A DNA stretch of 64,000 nucleotides, taken from NCBI RefSeq assembly GCF_900116145.1, contig NZ_FPAB01000005.1, positions 310,001-374,000 of the forward strand. The letters run 5' to 3'. Every line of letters starts with the position of its first letter. The first letter of the stretch is position 1. The notes under the pieces are model-generated. The model was not told the DNA's origin. It was given only the letters and a program-made list of their open reading frames with translations, and made no database searches. Shown in pieces: positions 1-6,788 of the stretch. The translations under genes were made by a program, and so were the position numbers. Origin of the DNA: Streptomyces harbinensis. Lineage in GTDB: Bacteria; Actinomycetota; Actinomycetes; Streptomycetales; Streptomycetaceae.

Positions 1-2
1 CG

Positions 3-173
3 GGCGGGCGCGGGTTGTGGCTGGTGGAGGCCATGTCCGATTGCTGGGGTGTGGGGGCGCGTGATCCGGGAAAGGTGGTGTGGTGCGAGTTCGTTCTCGA
101 CCCGGACACCCTCGGGGACCGGTTCGGCCCGCCGCCGGGATGGCGGATGGGAGGCGGGAACCCCATGCTGTAG
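3..173 (+). CDS. ATP-binding regulatory protein, histidine-kinase-like ATPase fold (C-terminal part only)
   Basis: Open from the window edge to a TAG at 171-173, giving the last 56 residues. It begins GGRGLWLVEAMSDCWGV and continues to VVWCEF, the C-terminal pattern of the small RsbW/SpoIIAB-like HATPase proteins that are abundant in Streptomyces (G-box GRGL.LV, then WG and a V.W.E strand). Family knowledge: these proteins are usually anti-sigma or regulatory ATPases. The N box and the start lie outside the window, so the partner cannot be inferred. The remaining 222 bases to the next gene hold only that gene's candidate promoter. Confidence 0.75.
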   Translation, partial: GGRGLWLVEAMSDCWGVGARDPGKVVWCEFVLDPDTLGDRFGPPPGWRMGGGNPML

Positions 174-382
174 CGCTTCGGGGACACCCGGCCCCGTTCC
201 GCCGGAAAAAGTGGCGGTCGGACGGCTCCGCGAGGCCCCGTCACGGGGCGCGGCGGGGTGCTGGGCGCCCGGTCGGGTGCGGGTCCAAGAGCTGGGTCCG
301 GGCGAGGTGGCGCAGGGCGTCAGCGGCGCCCACAAAAGCCCGAACTATGCCCGCTGACCTGCGGGTTTGTGCCCCTCGCACC

Positions 383-388
383 TAAACT
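383..388 (+). promoter_or_regulatory. -10 element TAAACT for a probably leaderless transcript
   Basis: TAAACT ends 7 bases before the ATG at 396 and no Shine-Dalgarno sequence lies between them. RNA would therefore start at or next to the start codon. No good -35 hexamer is visible at 16-18 bases upstream. Confidence 0.4.
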
Positions 389-395
389 TTCCCCT

Positions 396-1163
396 ATGGA
401 ATCAACCGCAAGCACCCCCGCCGCCGACGGGCGCGCGGTACGTGACACCGAGGGGCTGTTCCGGCTGCTGGACGACCTCTTCGAGGTCCGCGCCGGGGAC
501 TGGTGGGACCGGTTCTACGCCGACCGCGACCGGGGCACCCCGTTCTTCGTCGCCAAGCCCGACGAGAACCTGGCCGCCCTCACCGGCCCGGCCGGGCCGA
601 TCGCCCCCGGCCGCGCGCTCGACATCGGCTGCGGACCCGGCCGCAACGCCCTGCATCTCGCCGCGCTCGGCCACCAGGTGGACGCCGTCGATCTGTCGGC
701 CACCGCGCTCGCCTGGGCCGCCGAACGCGCCGACGCCGCCGGGCCCGCCGTCCGGAGCCGCATCCGGCTGCACCACGGCGATGTCTTCACCCTCCCCCTC
801 GACGGACCGTACGACCTCATCTACGACTCCGGCTGCTTCCACCACCTCGCGCCCCACCGCCGCATCAGCTACCTCGACCTCCTCGACCGCCATCTCGCAC
901 CCGGCGGCTGGTTCGGCCTCAGCTGCTTCGCCGCAGGCGAGGACGGCATGGGCACCGAACAGCCCGACGCCGCGCTCTACCGCGACCGCACCCTGCACGG
1001 CGGCGTCGCCTACACGCCCGACCAGTTGCGGCACATCTTCACCGGCCTGCCGCTCACCGAGACCGACCTGCGCCGCATGCGCGACGAGCCCGCCGACGCC
1101 CCGTACTTCGGCGCCTCGTTCCTGTGGACGGCGCTGTTCCGCCGCCCCGCCACGACCGGCTGA
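396..1163 (+). CDS. Class I SAM-dependent methyltransferase
   Basis: 255 residues. SAM-binding motif I is DIGCGPG at residues 76-82, followed by an acidic strand end (VDAVDLS) and a DLIYDSGCFHHL segment typical of small-molecule methyltransferases of the Methyltransf_11/25 type. The ATG at 396 is preferred over upstream in-frame ATGs because a -10-like TAAACT ends 7 bases before it and similarity to methyltransferases begins just after it. It stands alone between a partial ATPase gene and a convergent TetR gene. The substrate cannot be inferred. Confidence 0.8.
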   Translation: MESTASTPAADGRAVRDTEGLFRLLDDLFEVRAGDWWDRFYADRDRGTPFFVAKPDENLAALTGPAGPIAPGRALDIGCGPGRNALHLAALGHQVDAVDLSATALAWAAERADAAGPAVRSRIRLHHGDVFTLPLDGPYDLIYDSGCFHHLAPHRRISYLDLLDRHLAPGGWFGLSCFAAGEDGMGTEQPDAALYRDRTLHGGVAYTPDQLRHIFTGLPLTETDLRRMRDEPADAPYFGASFLWTALFRRPATTG

Positions 1164-1378
1164 TCACCACCCCCGGCACCCCTCTCCTGATCGGTGCCCC
1201 CGTGGTCGGCGCGGGCATCTCACTGCTCCCGCACGCCGGGTCCGGCCGCCGGTAGCGCCACCCGGGTCCGTTCGGCGCGTCACGGGATCACGGATGTACG
1301 GCACACGGCCCGCGGTTCCGCCGTGGCGGCGAGCGCTGCCGCCGGGGGAACGGAGGCAGGGCGCGATCGTGGGGTCCG

Positions 1379-1996
1379 TCAGCGCGGTTCCGCCGGGCGG
1401 GCGCCTCGCAGGAACTGTGTCACCGCGGTGTCCACGAGTCCTTCGAGGCGGCCCGGCTCGATCATGCCGCTGTTGGCCATGGACGTGATCCCCAGGACGG
1501 TGGCGTAGATGACGAGCCCGATCTCCTCCGGGTCGCCGCCCTCCAGTTCGCCGCGCGCCTGGCCCTCTTCGATCAGGTCGCTGATCTGCCCGAACGCGGC
1601 CGCGGCGGCCTCGGCGACCGCGGTGGCCCCCGGGCGGTGCTTGCTGGAGTTCATCAGCCCGGTCAGCGCGGCGTTCTCGGTCGCGAACCGGACGTAGGCC
1701 GACGCGAACGCGTGCAGGCGAGCGGGCAGGTCCTCCTCGTCCTCGATCTCCTCCACCGCGGCCCGCAGCCGCGCGCCCAGACGGACGAAGCCCGACTCGG
1801 CGAGGGCGTCGAGCAGCGCGCGGCGGTCCGCGAAGTGCCGGCGGGGCGCCGCGTGACTCACGCCGATGTCTCGTGCCAGGTCCCGCAGGGAGAGCTTGTC
1901 GATCCCGTGCGCCCTCAGGCTGCGTTCCGCCGCGTTGAGGAGCTCCGTACGGAGATTCCCGTGGTGGTAGGGCCGCTGCTCGGTGCTGTCAGGCAT
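1379..1996 (-). CDS. TetR/AcrR-family transcriptional repressor
   Basis: 205 residues with an N-terminal helix-turn-helix (about residues 15-60; recognition region LARDIGVSHAAPRRHF) and an all-helical C-terminal ligand-binding domain of the WHG/TetR_C_33 type. It is transcribed divergently from an SDR-SDR-SnoaL operon whose first codon is 65 bases away. The spacer carries a short palindrome likely to be its operator, so it probably represses both itself and the oxidoreductases in response to a hydrophobic ligand. The ligand is unknown. Confidence 0.85.
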   Translation of the reverse strand: MPDSTEQRPYHHGNLRTELLNAAERSLRAHGIDKLSLRDLARDIGVSHAAPRRHFADRRALLDALAESGFVRLGARLRAAVEEIEDEEDLPARLHAFASAYVRFATENAALTGLMNSSKHRPGATAVAEAAAAAFGQISDLIEEGQARGELEGGDPEEIGLVIYATVLGITSMANSGMIEPGRLEGLVDTAVTQFLRGARPAEPR

Positions 1997-2026
1997 GCGG
2001 TCAGCCTACTCAGCACAGTGTTTACA

Positions 2027-2044
2027 TTGACAACAATGTTGACA
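2027..2044. promoter_or_regulatory. Candidate TetR operator with promoter element
   Basis: CAACAATGTTG at 2031-2041 is a perfect dyad around a central A. It is flanked by two direct copies of ACATTGAC and overlaps two TTGACA hexamers (2027-2032 and 2039-2044). This is an AT-rich island in the 65-base divergent spacer between the TetR gene and the SDR operon, as expected for an operator that blocks both promoters. Confidence 0.55.
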
Positions 2045-2061
2045 TTGACTACTCTCGGGGC

Positions 2062-2967
2062 ATGCCCAGATTCTCCCCCGCCGACCTTCCCGGCCTGACC
2101 GGCCGCACCGCCGTCGTCACCGGCGCGAACAGCGGTATCGGCCTCATCACCGCTCGCCATCTCGCCGAGCGCGGTGCGCGGGTGGTCCTGGCCGTACGCG
2201 ACCCGGAGAAAGGGGAAAGGGCGGCGGCGACCATGGCGGGCGCGGCCGAGGTCCGCACCCTCGACCTCGCCGACCTCTCCTCCGTACGGGCGTTCGCCCA
2301 CGGCCTCCCCGGCCCCGTCGATCTGCTGGTCAACAACGCCGGCCTCTCCCTGGGGCCGCTCTCCCGGACCGCGGACGGATTCGAGAGGCAGTTCGGGACC
2401 AACCACCTGGGCCACTTCGCCCTGACGAACCTGCTCCTTCCCCGCATCAGGGGGCGGGTCGTGACAGTGGCCTCGCTCGGGCACCGCATCGGCTCCCTGG
2501 ACTTCTCCGACCTCCAGTGGGAGCGCAGGCCCTACCGGCCCAACGCCGCCTATACGCAGTCCAAGCTGGCCAACCTCCTGTTCTCCGCCGAACTCCAGCG
2601 CAGGCTCACCCGCGCGGGATCACCCGTCACCTCGATGGCCGCGCACCCCGGCATCTCCTCGACGAACCTCATGCGAGCGGAGAAGAAGCCCTCTCTCGGT
2701 TTCCGCGTCGAGAAGTTCCTCATCGGGCTCGTCGCCCACAGCGCCGAGAAGGGCGCCCTGCCCACGCTGTACGCCGCCACCGCGGACCTTCCCGGCGACA
2801 GCTATGTCGGCCCCGACCGGCTGTGGGGCATGCGCGGTGCGCCGGCGCCGGCCGGCCGGGCCGCCCGCGCGCGAGACGCCTCGGCGGCACGACGGCTGTG
2901 GGAGGTCTCCGAGGAACTGACCGGCACCCGCTTCCCCCTCGACGCGTCAGCGCCCTCCGCCTCGTGA
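2062..2967 (+). CDS. Short-chain dehydrogenase/reductase (retinol dehydrogenase / POR-like)
   Basis: 301 residues. Rossmann cofactor motif TGANSGIG at residues 20-27, NNAG near 91-94, and the catalytic YxxxK as Y164/K168 (YTQSK). The overall form resembles the light-dependent POR/retinol dehydrogenase branch of SDRs, which use NADP(H) on lipophilic carbonyls or alcohols. It is the first gene of a TetR-controlled operon with a second SDR 14 bases downstream and a SnoaL-like gene. The set suggests modification or detoxification of a hydrophobic compound; the substrate is unknown. Confidence 0.85.
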   Translation: MPRFSPADLPGLTGRTAVVTGANSGIGLITARHLAERGARVVLAVRDPEKGERAAATMAGAAEVRTLDLADLSSVRAFAHGLPGPVDLLVNNAGLSLGPLSRTADGFERQFGTNHLGHFALTNLLLPRIRGRVVTVASLGHRIGSLDFSDLQWERRPYRPNAAYTQSKLANLLFSAELQRRLTRAGSPVTSMAAHPGISSTNLMRAEKKPSLGFRVEKFLIGLVAHSAEKGALPTLYAATADLPGDSYVGPDRLWGMRGAPAPAGRAARARDASAARRLWEVSEELTGTRFPLDASAPSAS

Positions 2968-2981
2968 AAGGACCCGGCCCC

Positions 2982-3938
2982 ATGCTCCGCCCACGGAAAG
3001 CCCCGCCGCACAACCGTCGTCAGCCGGACGAACTCGTCGTCGTCTCCGGCGCCTCGACGGGCATCGGAGCCGCGACGGCGCGGGCCCTCGCCGCGATGGG
3101 CTACCACGTCCTCGCCGGGGTACGCACCGACAGCGAGGCGGACGCCGTCCGGACCGACGGCATCGAACCGGTCACCCTGGACATCACCGTCCCGGAACAC
3201 ATCGAGGCCCTGGCCCGGCGGATCGCCGACGACCCCGGACAGCGCGCCCTGCGCGTCCTGGTCAACAACGCGGGCATCGAGATCAACGCCCCCGTCGAGG
3301 TGCTCCCCCTGTCCCTGTGGCGCGAGCAGTTCGAAGTGAACCTCTTCGGGCACATCGCCGTCACCCAGAGACTCCTGCCCCACCTGCGGCGCAGCCGGGG
3401 CAGAATCGTCACCATCAGTTCCGTGGGCGGAGTGGCCGCGCTGCCCGTCTTCGGGGCGTACGCGGGAACCAAGTTCGCCCTCGAAGCGGCCAGCGACTCC
3501 CTGCGACGCGAGGTCTCGGCGCACGGCGTGCAGGTGGTCGTCGTGCAGCCCGGCGGCGTCCGGACCGAGATGGCCGCCCGCAGCGGCGACATCTCCCTCG
3601 AACTCGCCGCCGGGATGAGCGCCGAGCACCAGCGTCTCTACAGCGGCCTCATCAACGCGACGGTCTCCTCGAACACGGCCTTCCTCCAACGCGCCATGCC
3701 GGCGGCGAAAGCGGGAGCCAAGATCGCCAGGGTGGCGACCACACGCCGCCCGCGCACCCGGTACACCCTCGGCACGGACGCCGCCTTCATCATCCCCCTC
3801 GCCCGCCTCCTGCCGGCCCGGCTGATGGACGGCATCCTCGCGATGAGCCACCGGTCCCGGAACCCCGCACGCACGCCCGCACCCGCACCCGCACCCGCAC
3901 CCGCACCCGCACCCGAGTCCCCAGGGAGTCCTTCATGA
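2982..3938 (+). CDS. Short-chain dehydrogenase/reductase, classical type
   Basis: 318 residues from the ATG at 2982. SGASTGIG cofactor motif at 22-29, NNAG, an ISS active-site serine segment, and YxxxK as Y160/K164. The C-terminal extension ends in an (Ala-Pro)n tail encoded by a perfect hexanucleotide repeat (3876-3915), so tail length probably varies between strains by slippage. An open frame extends far upstream, but it overlaps the first SDR gene and lacks SDR features. The stop overlaps the next start by 4 bases, indicating translational coupling. Confidence 0.85.
   Translation: MLRPRKAPPHNRRQPDELVVVSGASTGIGAATARALAAMGYHVLAGVRTDSEADAVRTDGIEPVTLDITVPEHIEALARRIADDPGQRALRVLVNNAGIEINAPVEVLPLSLWREQFEVNLFGHIAVTQRLLPHLRRSRGRIVTISSVGGVAALPVFGAYAGTKFALEAASDSLRREVSAHGVQVVVVQPGGVRTEMAARSGDISLELAAGMSAEHQRLYSGLINATVSSNTAFLQRAMPAAKAGAKIARVATTRRPRTRYTLGTDAAFIIPLARLLPARLMDGILAMSHRSRNPARTPAPAPAPAPAPAPESPGSPS
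3876..3915 (+). repeat. Tandem CCCGCA hexanucleotide repeat inside an SDR gene
   Basis: Six perfect CCCGCA units followed by a partial one. In frame they encode alternating Ala and Pro at the C-terminus of the SDR. The unit length of 6 keeps the frame when copies are gained or lost. Confidence 0.9.
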
Positions 3939-4414
3939 CCACGCTCGCCGACCGCCTCGACCTGATCGAGCTGATGGGCCGCTACGCCGACATCGCCGAC
4001 CTCAAGGACTTCACCCGCCTCCCCTCCCTCGTCTACGCCGACGAGGTGACCCTCGACTTCTCCTCGGTCATCGGCCTGCCGCCCATGACCGTGCCGCTCG
4101 ACGCGTACGTCCACGTGCTGGACCAGGCCTTCGCCCCCTTCTCCGCCACCCACCACACCGTCACCGGACACGTCGTCGAGATCGACGGCGACCGCGCGAC
4201 CCTCCATGCGCACGTCCGCGCCGAACACTGGGTGCCCGGCGAGCGGGCAGACGGCGGGCCGGACCGCTGGCTGGTCGTCGGCTTCTACGACAACGAAGCG
4301 GTCCGGACACCGGACGGCTGGCGCCTCAGCAGCGTCAAGCTCACCGCCACGCACCAGGAGAACGCCCACCTGGCGGGGGAACTGCCCTCGGCCGCCGTAC
4401 CTCCCGGCGGCTGA
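3935..4414 (+). CDS. SnoaL-like / NTF2-fold protein
   Basis: 159 residues, nuclear-transport-factor-2-like. The N-terminal helix carries the IELMGRYADIADLKDF pattern; paired strands contain a THHTVTGH segment and end with W.L....L. Family knowledge: SnoaL-like domains act as cyclases, isomerases, hydroxylase partners or small-ligand binders. The ATG overlaps the stop of the upstream SDR (ATGA), so it is co-translated with the two dehydrogenases under the divergent TetR regulator. Its exact reaction cannot be told from sequence. Confidence 0.75.
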   Translation: MTTLADRLDLIELMGRYADIADLKDFTRLPSLVYADEVTLDFSSVIGLPPMTVPLDAYVHVLDQAFAPFSATHHTVTGHVVEIDGDRATLHAHVRAEHWVPGERADGGPDRWLVVGFYDNEAVRTPDGWRLSSVKLTATHQENAHLAGELPSAAVPPGG

Positions 4415-4433
4415 GTCCGACCGCCACCGGCGG

Positions 4434-4456
4434 CCCCGCTCCGGCGGCCGGCGGGG
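4434..4456 (+). terminator. Weak hairpin after the SDR-SDR-SnoaL operon
   Basis: CCCCGC (4434-4439) and GCGGGG (4451-4456) can pair around an 11-base loop, 20 bases after the SnoaL stop. There is no T-tract, which is usual in this genome type. Confidence 0.3.
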
Positions 4457-4503
4457 AAGCGACGGCCCGATCCCGGCCCGCCGCACACCGGCCCGGAACC
4501 GGC

Positions 4504-4534
4504 TTGACCCTCACGCTGCGTGAGGCTGAAGAGT
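4504..4534 (+). promoter_or_regulatory. MerR-type promoter with operator in a 19-bp spacer
   Basis: A -35 TTGACC (4504-4509) and a -10-like AAGAGT (4529-4534) are separated by 19 bases. Most of that spacer is the perfect dyad CCTCACGC-T-GCGTGAGG (4509-4525). A long spacer filled by such a palindrome is the hallmark of MerR-activated promoters, including tipA. RNA would start about 7 bases after the -10, at the ATG at 4542. Confidence 0.75.
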
Positions 4535-4541
4535 GGCGGCC

Positions 4542-5087
4542 ATGAGCGACTACTACAACGCGTTCGAGATGAGCCCCGTCCCCGCCCCCGGCCCGGACGC
4601 CGTGCCGCCGGAGCCGTTCCGCGGCATCTACGGCATGCCCGCCTTCGTCACGATCCCGACCACCGACCTCGCGGAGTCCGTGGACTTCTGGACCCGCGGC
4701 CTCGGCTTCTTCGAACTGTTCACCATCCCCGGCACGCTGGTGCACCTGCGCCGGTGGGCCTTCCAGGACGTCCTCCTCGTCGCGGGGACGGATGTCCCGG
4801 AGCGGGCACCGGCCATCGGCGTCAGCTTCGCCTGCGTCCTCGGCCAGCTCGACGGCCTGGTGGACGCCTGCCGCGCGCTGCGGCCGGACTCCGTGACCGG
4901 CCCGCGCGACACGCCGTGGAACACCCGCGACGTGGAGGTGATCACCCCGGAGAAGGCCCGCATCGTCCTCACCGCGGCCAAGCCCTTCGACCCGGACAGT
5001 CAGGAAGCGCGGAACCTCGAAGCCATCGGGATCACCGCACCCGGCACGGGAGAGGGCGACAATGAGGACCGTGCCCGACGCCACTGA
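4542..5087 (+). CDS. VOC-superfamily (glyoxalase / bleomycin-resistance fold) protein
   Basis: 181 residues from the ATG at 4542 (a GTG three codons upstream is possible). The core PAFVTIPTTDLAESVDFWTRGLGF at about residue 33 is the typical first beta-alpha-beta unit of vicinal-oxygen-chelate proteins; a second unit follows near VSFACVLGQLDGL. Such proteins bind or modify small molecules, often giving antibiotic resistance. It is the first gene after a MerR-type promoter and overlaps the downstream TipA-like regulator by 26 bases, so the two form an operon, plausibly a drug-induced sequestration module. Confidence 0.75.
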   Translation: MSDYYNAFEMSPVPAPGPDAVPPEPFRGIYGMPAFVTIPTTDLAESVDFWTRGLGFFELFTIPGTLVHLRRWAFQDVLLVAGTDVPERAPAIGVSFACVLGQLDGLVDACRALRPDSVTGPRDTPWNTRDVEVITPEKARIVLTAAKPFDPDSQEARNLEAIGITAPGTGEGDNEDRARRH

Positions 5088-5901
5088 CGCCACTGACGCC
5101 ACAGATCCCCAGGACGCCGACGGCCTGACGGTCGGCCAGGTCGCGGCGCGCCTCGGCGTCACCGTCCGCGCCCTGCACCACTGGGACGAGATCGGCCTCG
5201 CCCGGCCGTCGCTGCGCACGGCGGCCGGGTACCGGCTCTACAAGGCGGGCGACGTGGAACGCCTGCACCGCATCGTCGTCTACCGCGAGACCGGACTCGG
5301 CCTGGAACGCATCCGGGCCGTCCTGGACGACACGGCCGAGGACGCCACCGCCGCGCTCCGCGCGCAGCGCGCCCGGGTCGACGAACAGATCGCCCGCCTG
5401 GAACGGCTCGGCACCGGCCTCGACCGCATGATCGACGCCCACGAACGCGGCCTGCTCCTCACCGCCGCCCAGCAGGCCGAGATCTTCGGCCCCGACTGGA
5501 ACCCGCGCTGGCCCGCCGAAGCCCGCGCCCGCTACGGGGACACCACCCAGTGGCGGCAGTTCGCCGAACGCTCGGCCGCGCGCGGCCCCGAGGAGTGGCA
5601 GGCGATCGCCGACGCCGTGGCCGCCCTCGACCGGGCGCTCGCGGCGGCGATGGATGCCGGGGTCGACCCGGGCAGCCCGGAAGCCCACCGGCTCGTCGAC
5701 CGCCACCGCGAGGTGTTCTCCGCGTACTTCCCCCTCACCCGCGCGATGCAGGTCTGCCTCGGCCGCCTGTACGAGAGCGACCCGGGCTACCGGGCCCACT
5801 ACGACGGCGTCCGCCCCGGCCTGGCCACCTGGTTCCGCCGCTGCGTCGACGCCGCCGCCCGCGCCCACGGCATCGACCCCGACACCGCCACCTGGGAATG
5901 A
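5062..5901 (+). CDS. TipA-like MerR-family regulator with antibiotic-recognition domain
   Basis: 279 residues. The MerR winged helix is at about 22-90 (LTVGQVAARLGVTVRALHHWDEIGL, then GYRLY) and is followed by a coiled dimerisation helix. A helical C-terminal domain (about 140-279, ending near YESDPGYRAHYDGVRPGLATWF) resembles the TipAS domain that captures thiopeptides and other peptide antibiotics in S. lividans TipAL. It lies downstream of a VOC gene behind a MerR-type operator, so positive autoregulation by a bound drug is likely. The N-terminus carries a repeated DAT triplet. The inducer is not known. Confidence 0.8.
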   Translation: MRTVPDATDATDATDPQDADGLTVGQVAARLGVTVRALHHWDEIGLARPSLRTAAGYRLYKAGDVERLHRIVVYRETGLGLERIRAVLDDTAEDATAALRAQRARVDEQIARLERLGTGLDRMIDAHERGLLLTAAQQAEIFGPDWNPRWPAEARARYGDTTQWRQFAERSAARGPEEWQAIADAVAALDRALAAAMDAGVDPGSPEAHRLVDRHREVFSAYFPLTRAMQVCLGRLYESDPGYRAHYDGVRPGLATWFRRCVDAAARAHGIDPDTATWE

Positions 5902-5903
5902 CC

Positions 5904-5923
5904 CCGGGCCGGGCCCGGCCCGG
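5904..5923. terminator. 20-bp perfect palindrome between convergent genes
   Basis: A perfectly self-complementary 20-base C/G palindrome begins 2 bases after the TipA-like stop, and a second C/G-rich inverted element follows. It lies between convergent genes and may serve as a shared terminator. Confidence 0.4.
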
Positions 5924-5960
5924 CGACCGCACGGGACCCGGCCGGGCCGGGCGTCGCGCC

Positions 5961-5975
5961 GGAAGAGCCTCTTCC
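5961..5975. other. Perfect dyad GGAAGAG-C-CTCTTCC
   Basis: Seven-base arms around a single C lie in the short convergent intergenic space. Base composition is less GC-rich than the surroundings. Function unknown; it could be a protein-binding site or part of the termination region. Confidence 0.4.
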
Positions 5976-5996
5976 GAGTGGTGCCCGCTGCCGGAG

Positions 5997-6710
5997 TCAG
6001 GGGCGGGCGCCGGCCGCGCGGCGCGCCGGCCGCGGCGTGAGGCGGGGCGGGGCATGCCCCGCTACCTCGGAGGCCGCCGACCGCAGGAGTTCGATCACAG
6101 CGCTTCCCGGATAGTCGTGGAAATCGGGGTACGCGAGACGGTGGTAGCAGGACCAGTAGCTCACCACCCGCCGCTGCGTGCGGTCGAAGAAGGCCGGATT
6201 GTCCGCGAGGAACCGGCCGTACACGAGGCGGCCGGGGTGACCGGGCCCGGTGACAACCCGGAGCGCGCGGTCGAGGTCGCGCAGGATCTCCACGACGTAC
6301 TCACCGGCCAGCTGGACCACATACGGAACGACCCACGGGTCGGTGGCACCGGCGATCACCCGCAGGTGGCGCTGTCTGACCCTCCCGTCGCAGTGCCGTG
6401 AGTACAGGCAGTGCAGCAGCCGCCGTCGGCGCGCGGAGAGCGGTGCCGACGCGGCGGCCGTCGGCTCGTCGTTGTACAGGCGCCCGGGAATCGAGAGCCG
6501 GTCCCCCTGGACGACGACCGGGAACGGCCCGGCGGGTCCGTGGCGTGGCGCGGGCATCACCGCCGCGACTGCCGCGACGTCCGCCGCCAGGGCGGTGGGA
6601 AACGCCGCGGCGCACGAACGCCGCCACTCCTCGGCCATGGCCGTCCCGGCGGAGGCGGCCGCACGCCGGACGGTTGGCTGGGGGATCTCCACAGCACCGC
6701 ATGCTCGCAA
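5997..6710 (-). CDS. Conserved actinobacterial protein of unknown function
   Basis: Up to 237 residues; an internal ATG at 6638 would give 213 and starts at the more plausible MAEEWRRSCAAAFPTALAADVAAVA. No family is recognised with confidence. Visible features are a Pro-rich start of the core (MPAPRHGPAGPFPVVVQ), a segment SRHCDGRVRQRHLRVI with conserved-looking Cys/His/Arg, and an aromatic-rich C-terminal half (YWSCYHRLAYPDFHDY). No signal peptide or membrane span is seen. The clean coding bias argues for a real gene. It is convergent with the TipA-like gene. Confidence 0.6.
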   Translation of the reverse strand: MRACGAVEIPQPTVRRAAASAGTAMAEEWRRSCAAAFPTALAADVAAVAAVMPAPRHGPAGPFPVVVQGDRLSIPGRLYNDEPTAAASAPLSARRRRLLHCLYSRHCDGRVRQRHLRVIAGATDPWVVPYVVQLAGEYVVEILRDLDRALRVVTGPGHPGRLVYGRFLADNPAFFDRTQRRVVSYWSCYHRLAYPDFHDYPGSAVIELLRSAASEVAGHAPPRLTPRPARRAAGARP

Positions 6711-6746
6711 AACCCGTGGCCCGGCCGCACCCGGCTTTTCCGAGCC

Positions 6747-6787
6747 GCCCCGCCCGGGCCGGAACCCCGGTCCGGCCCGGGCGGGGC
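6747..6787 (-). terminator. Strong hairpin after the kinase-SBP gene
   Basis: A 16-base arm (6747-6762) is perfectly complementary to 6772-6787 around a 9-base loop. It lies directly next to the stop of the kinase gene on the minus strand. This is the longest perfect terminator-like stem I found in the window. Confidence 0.8.
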
Positions 6788-6788
6788 G

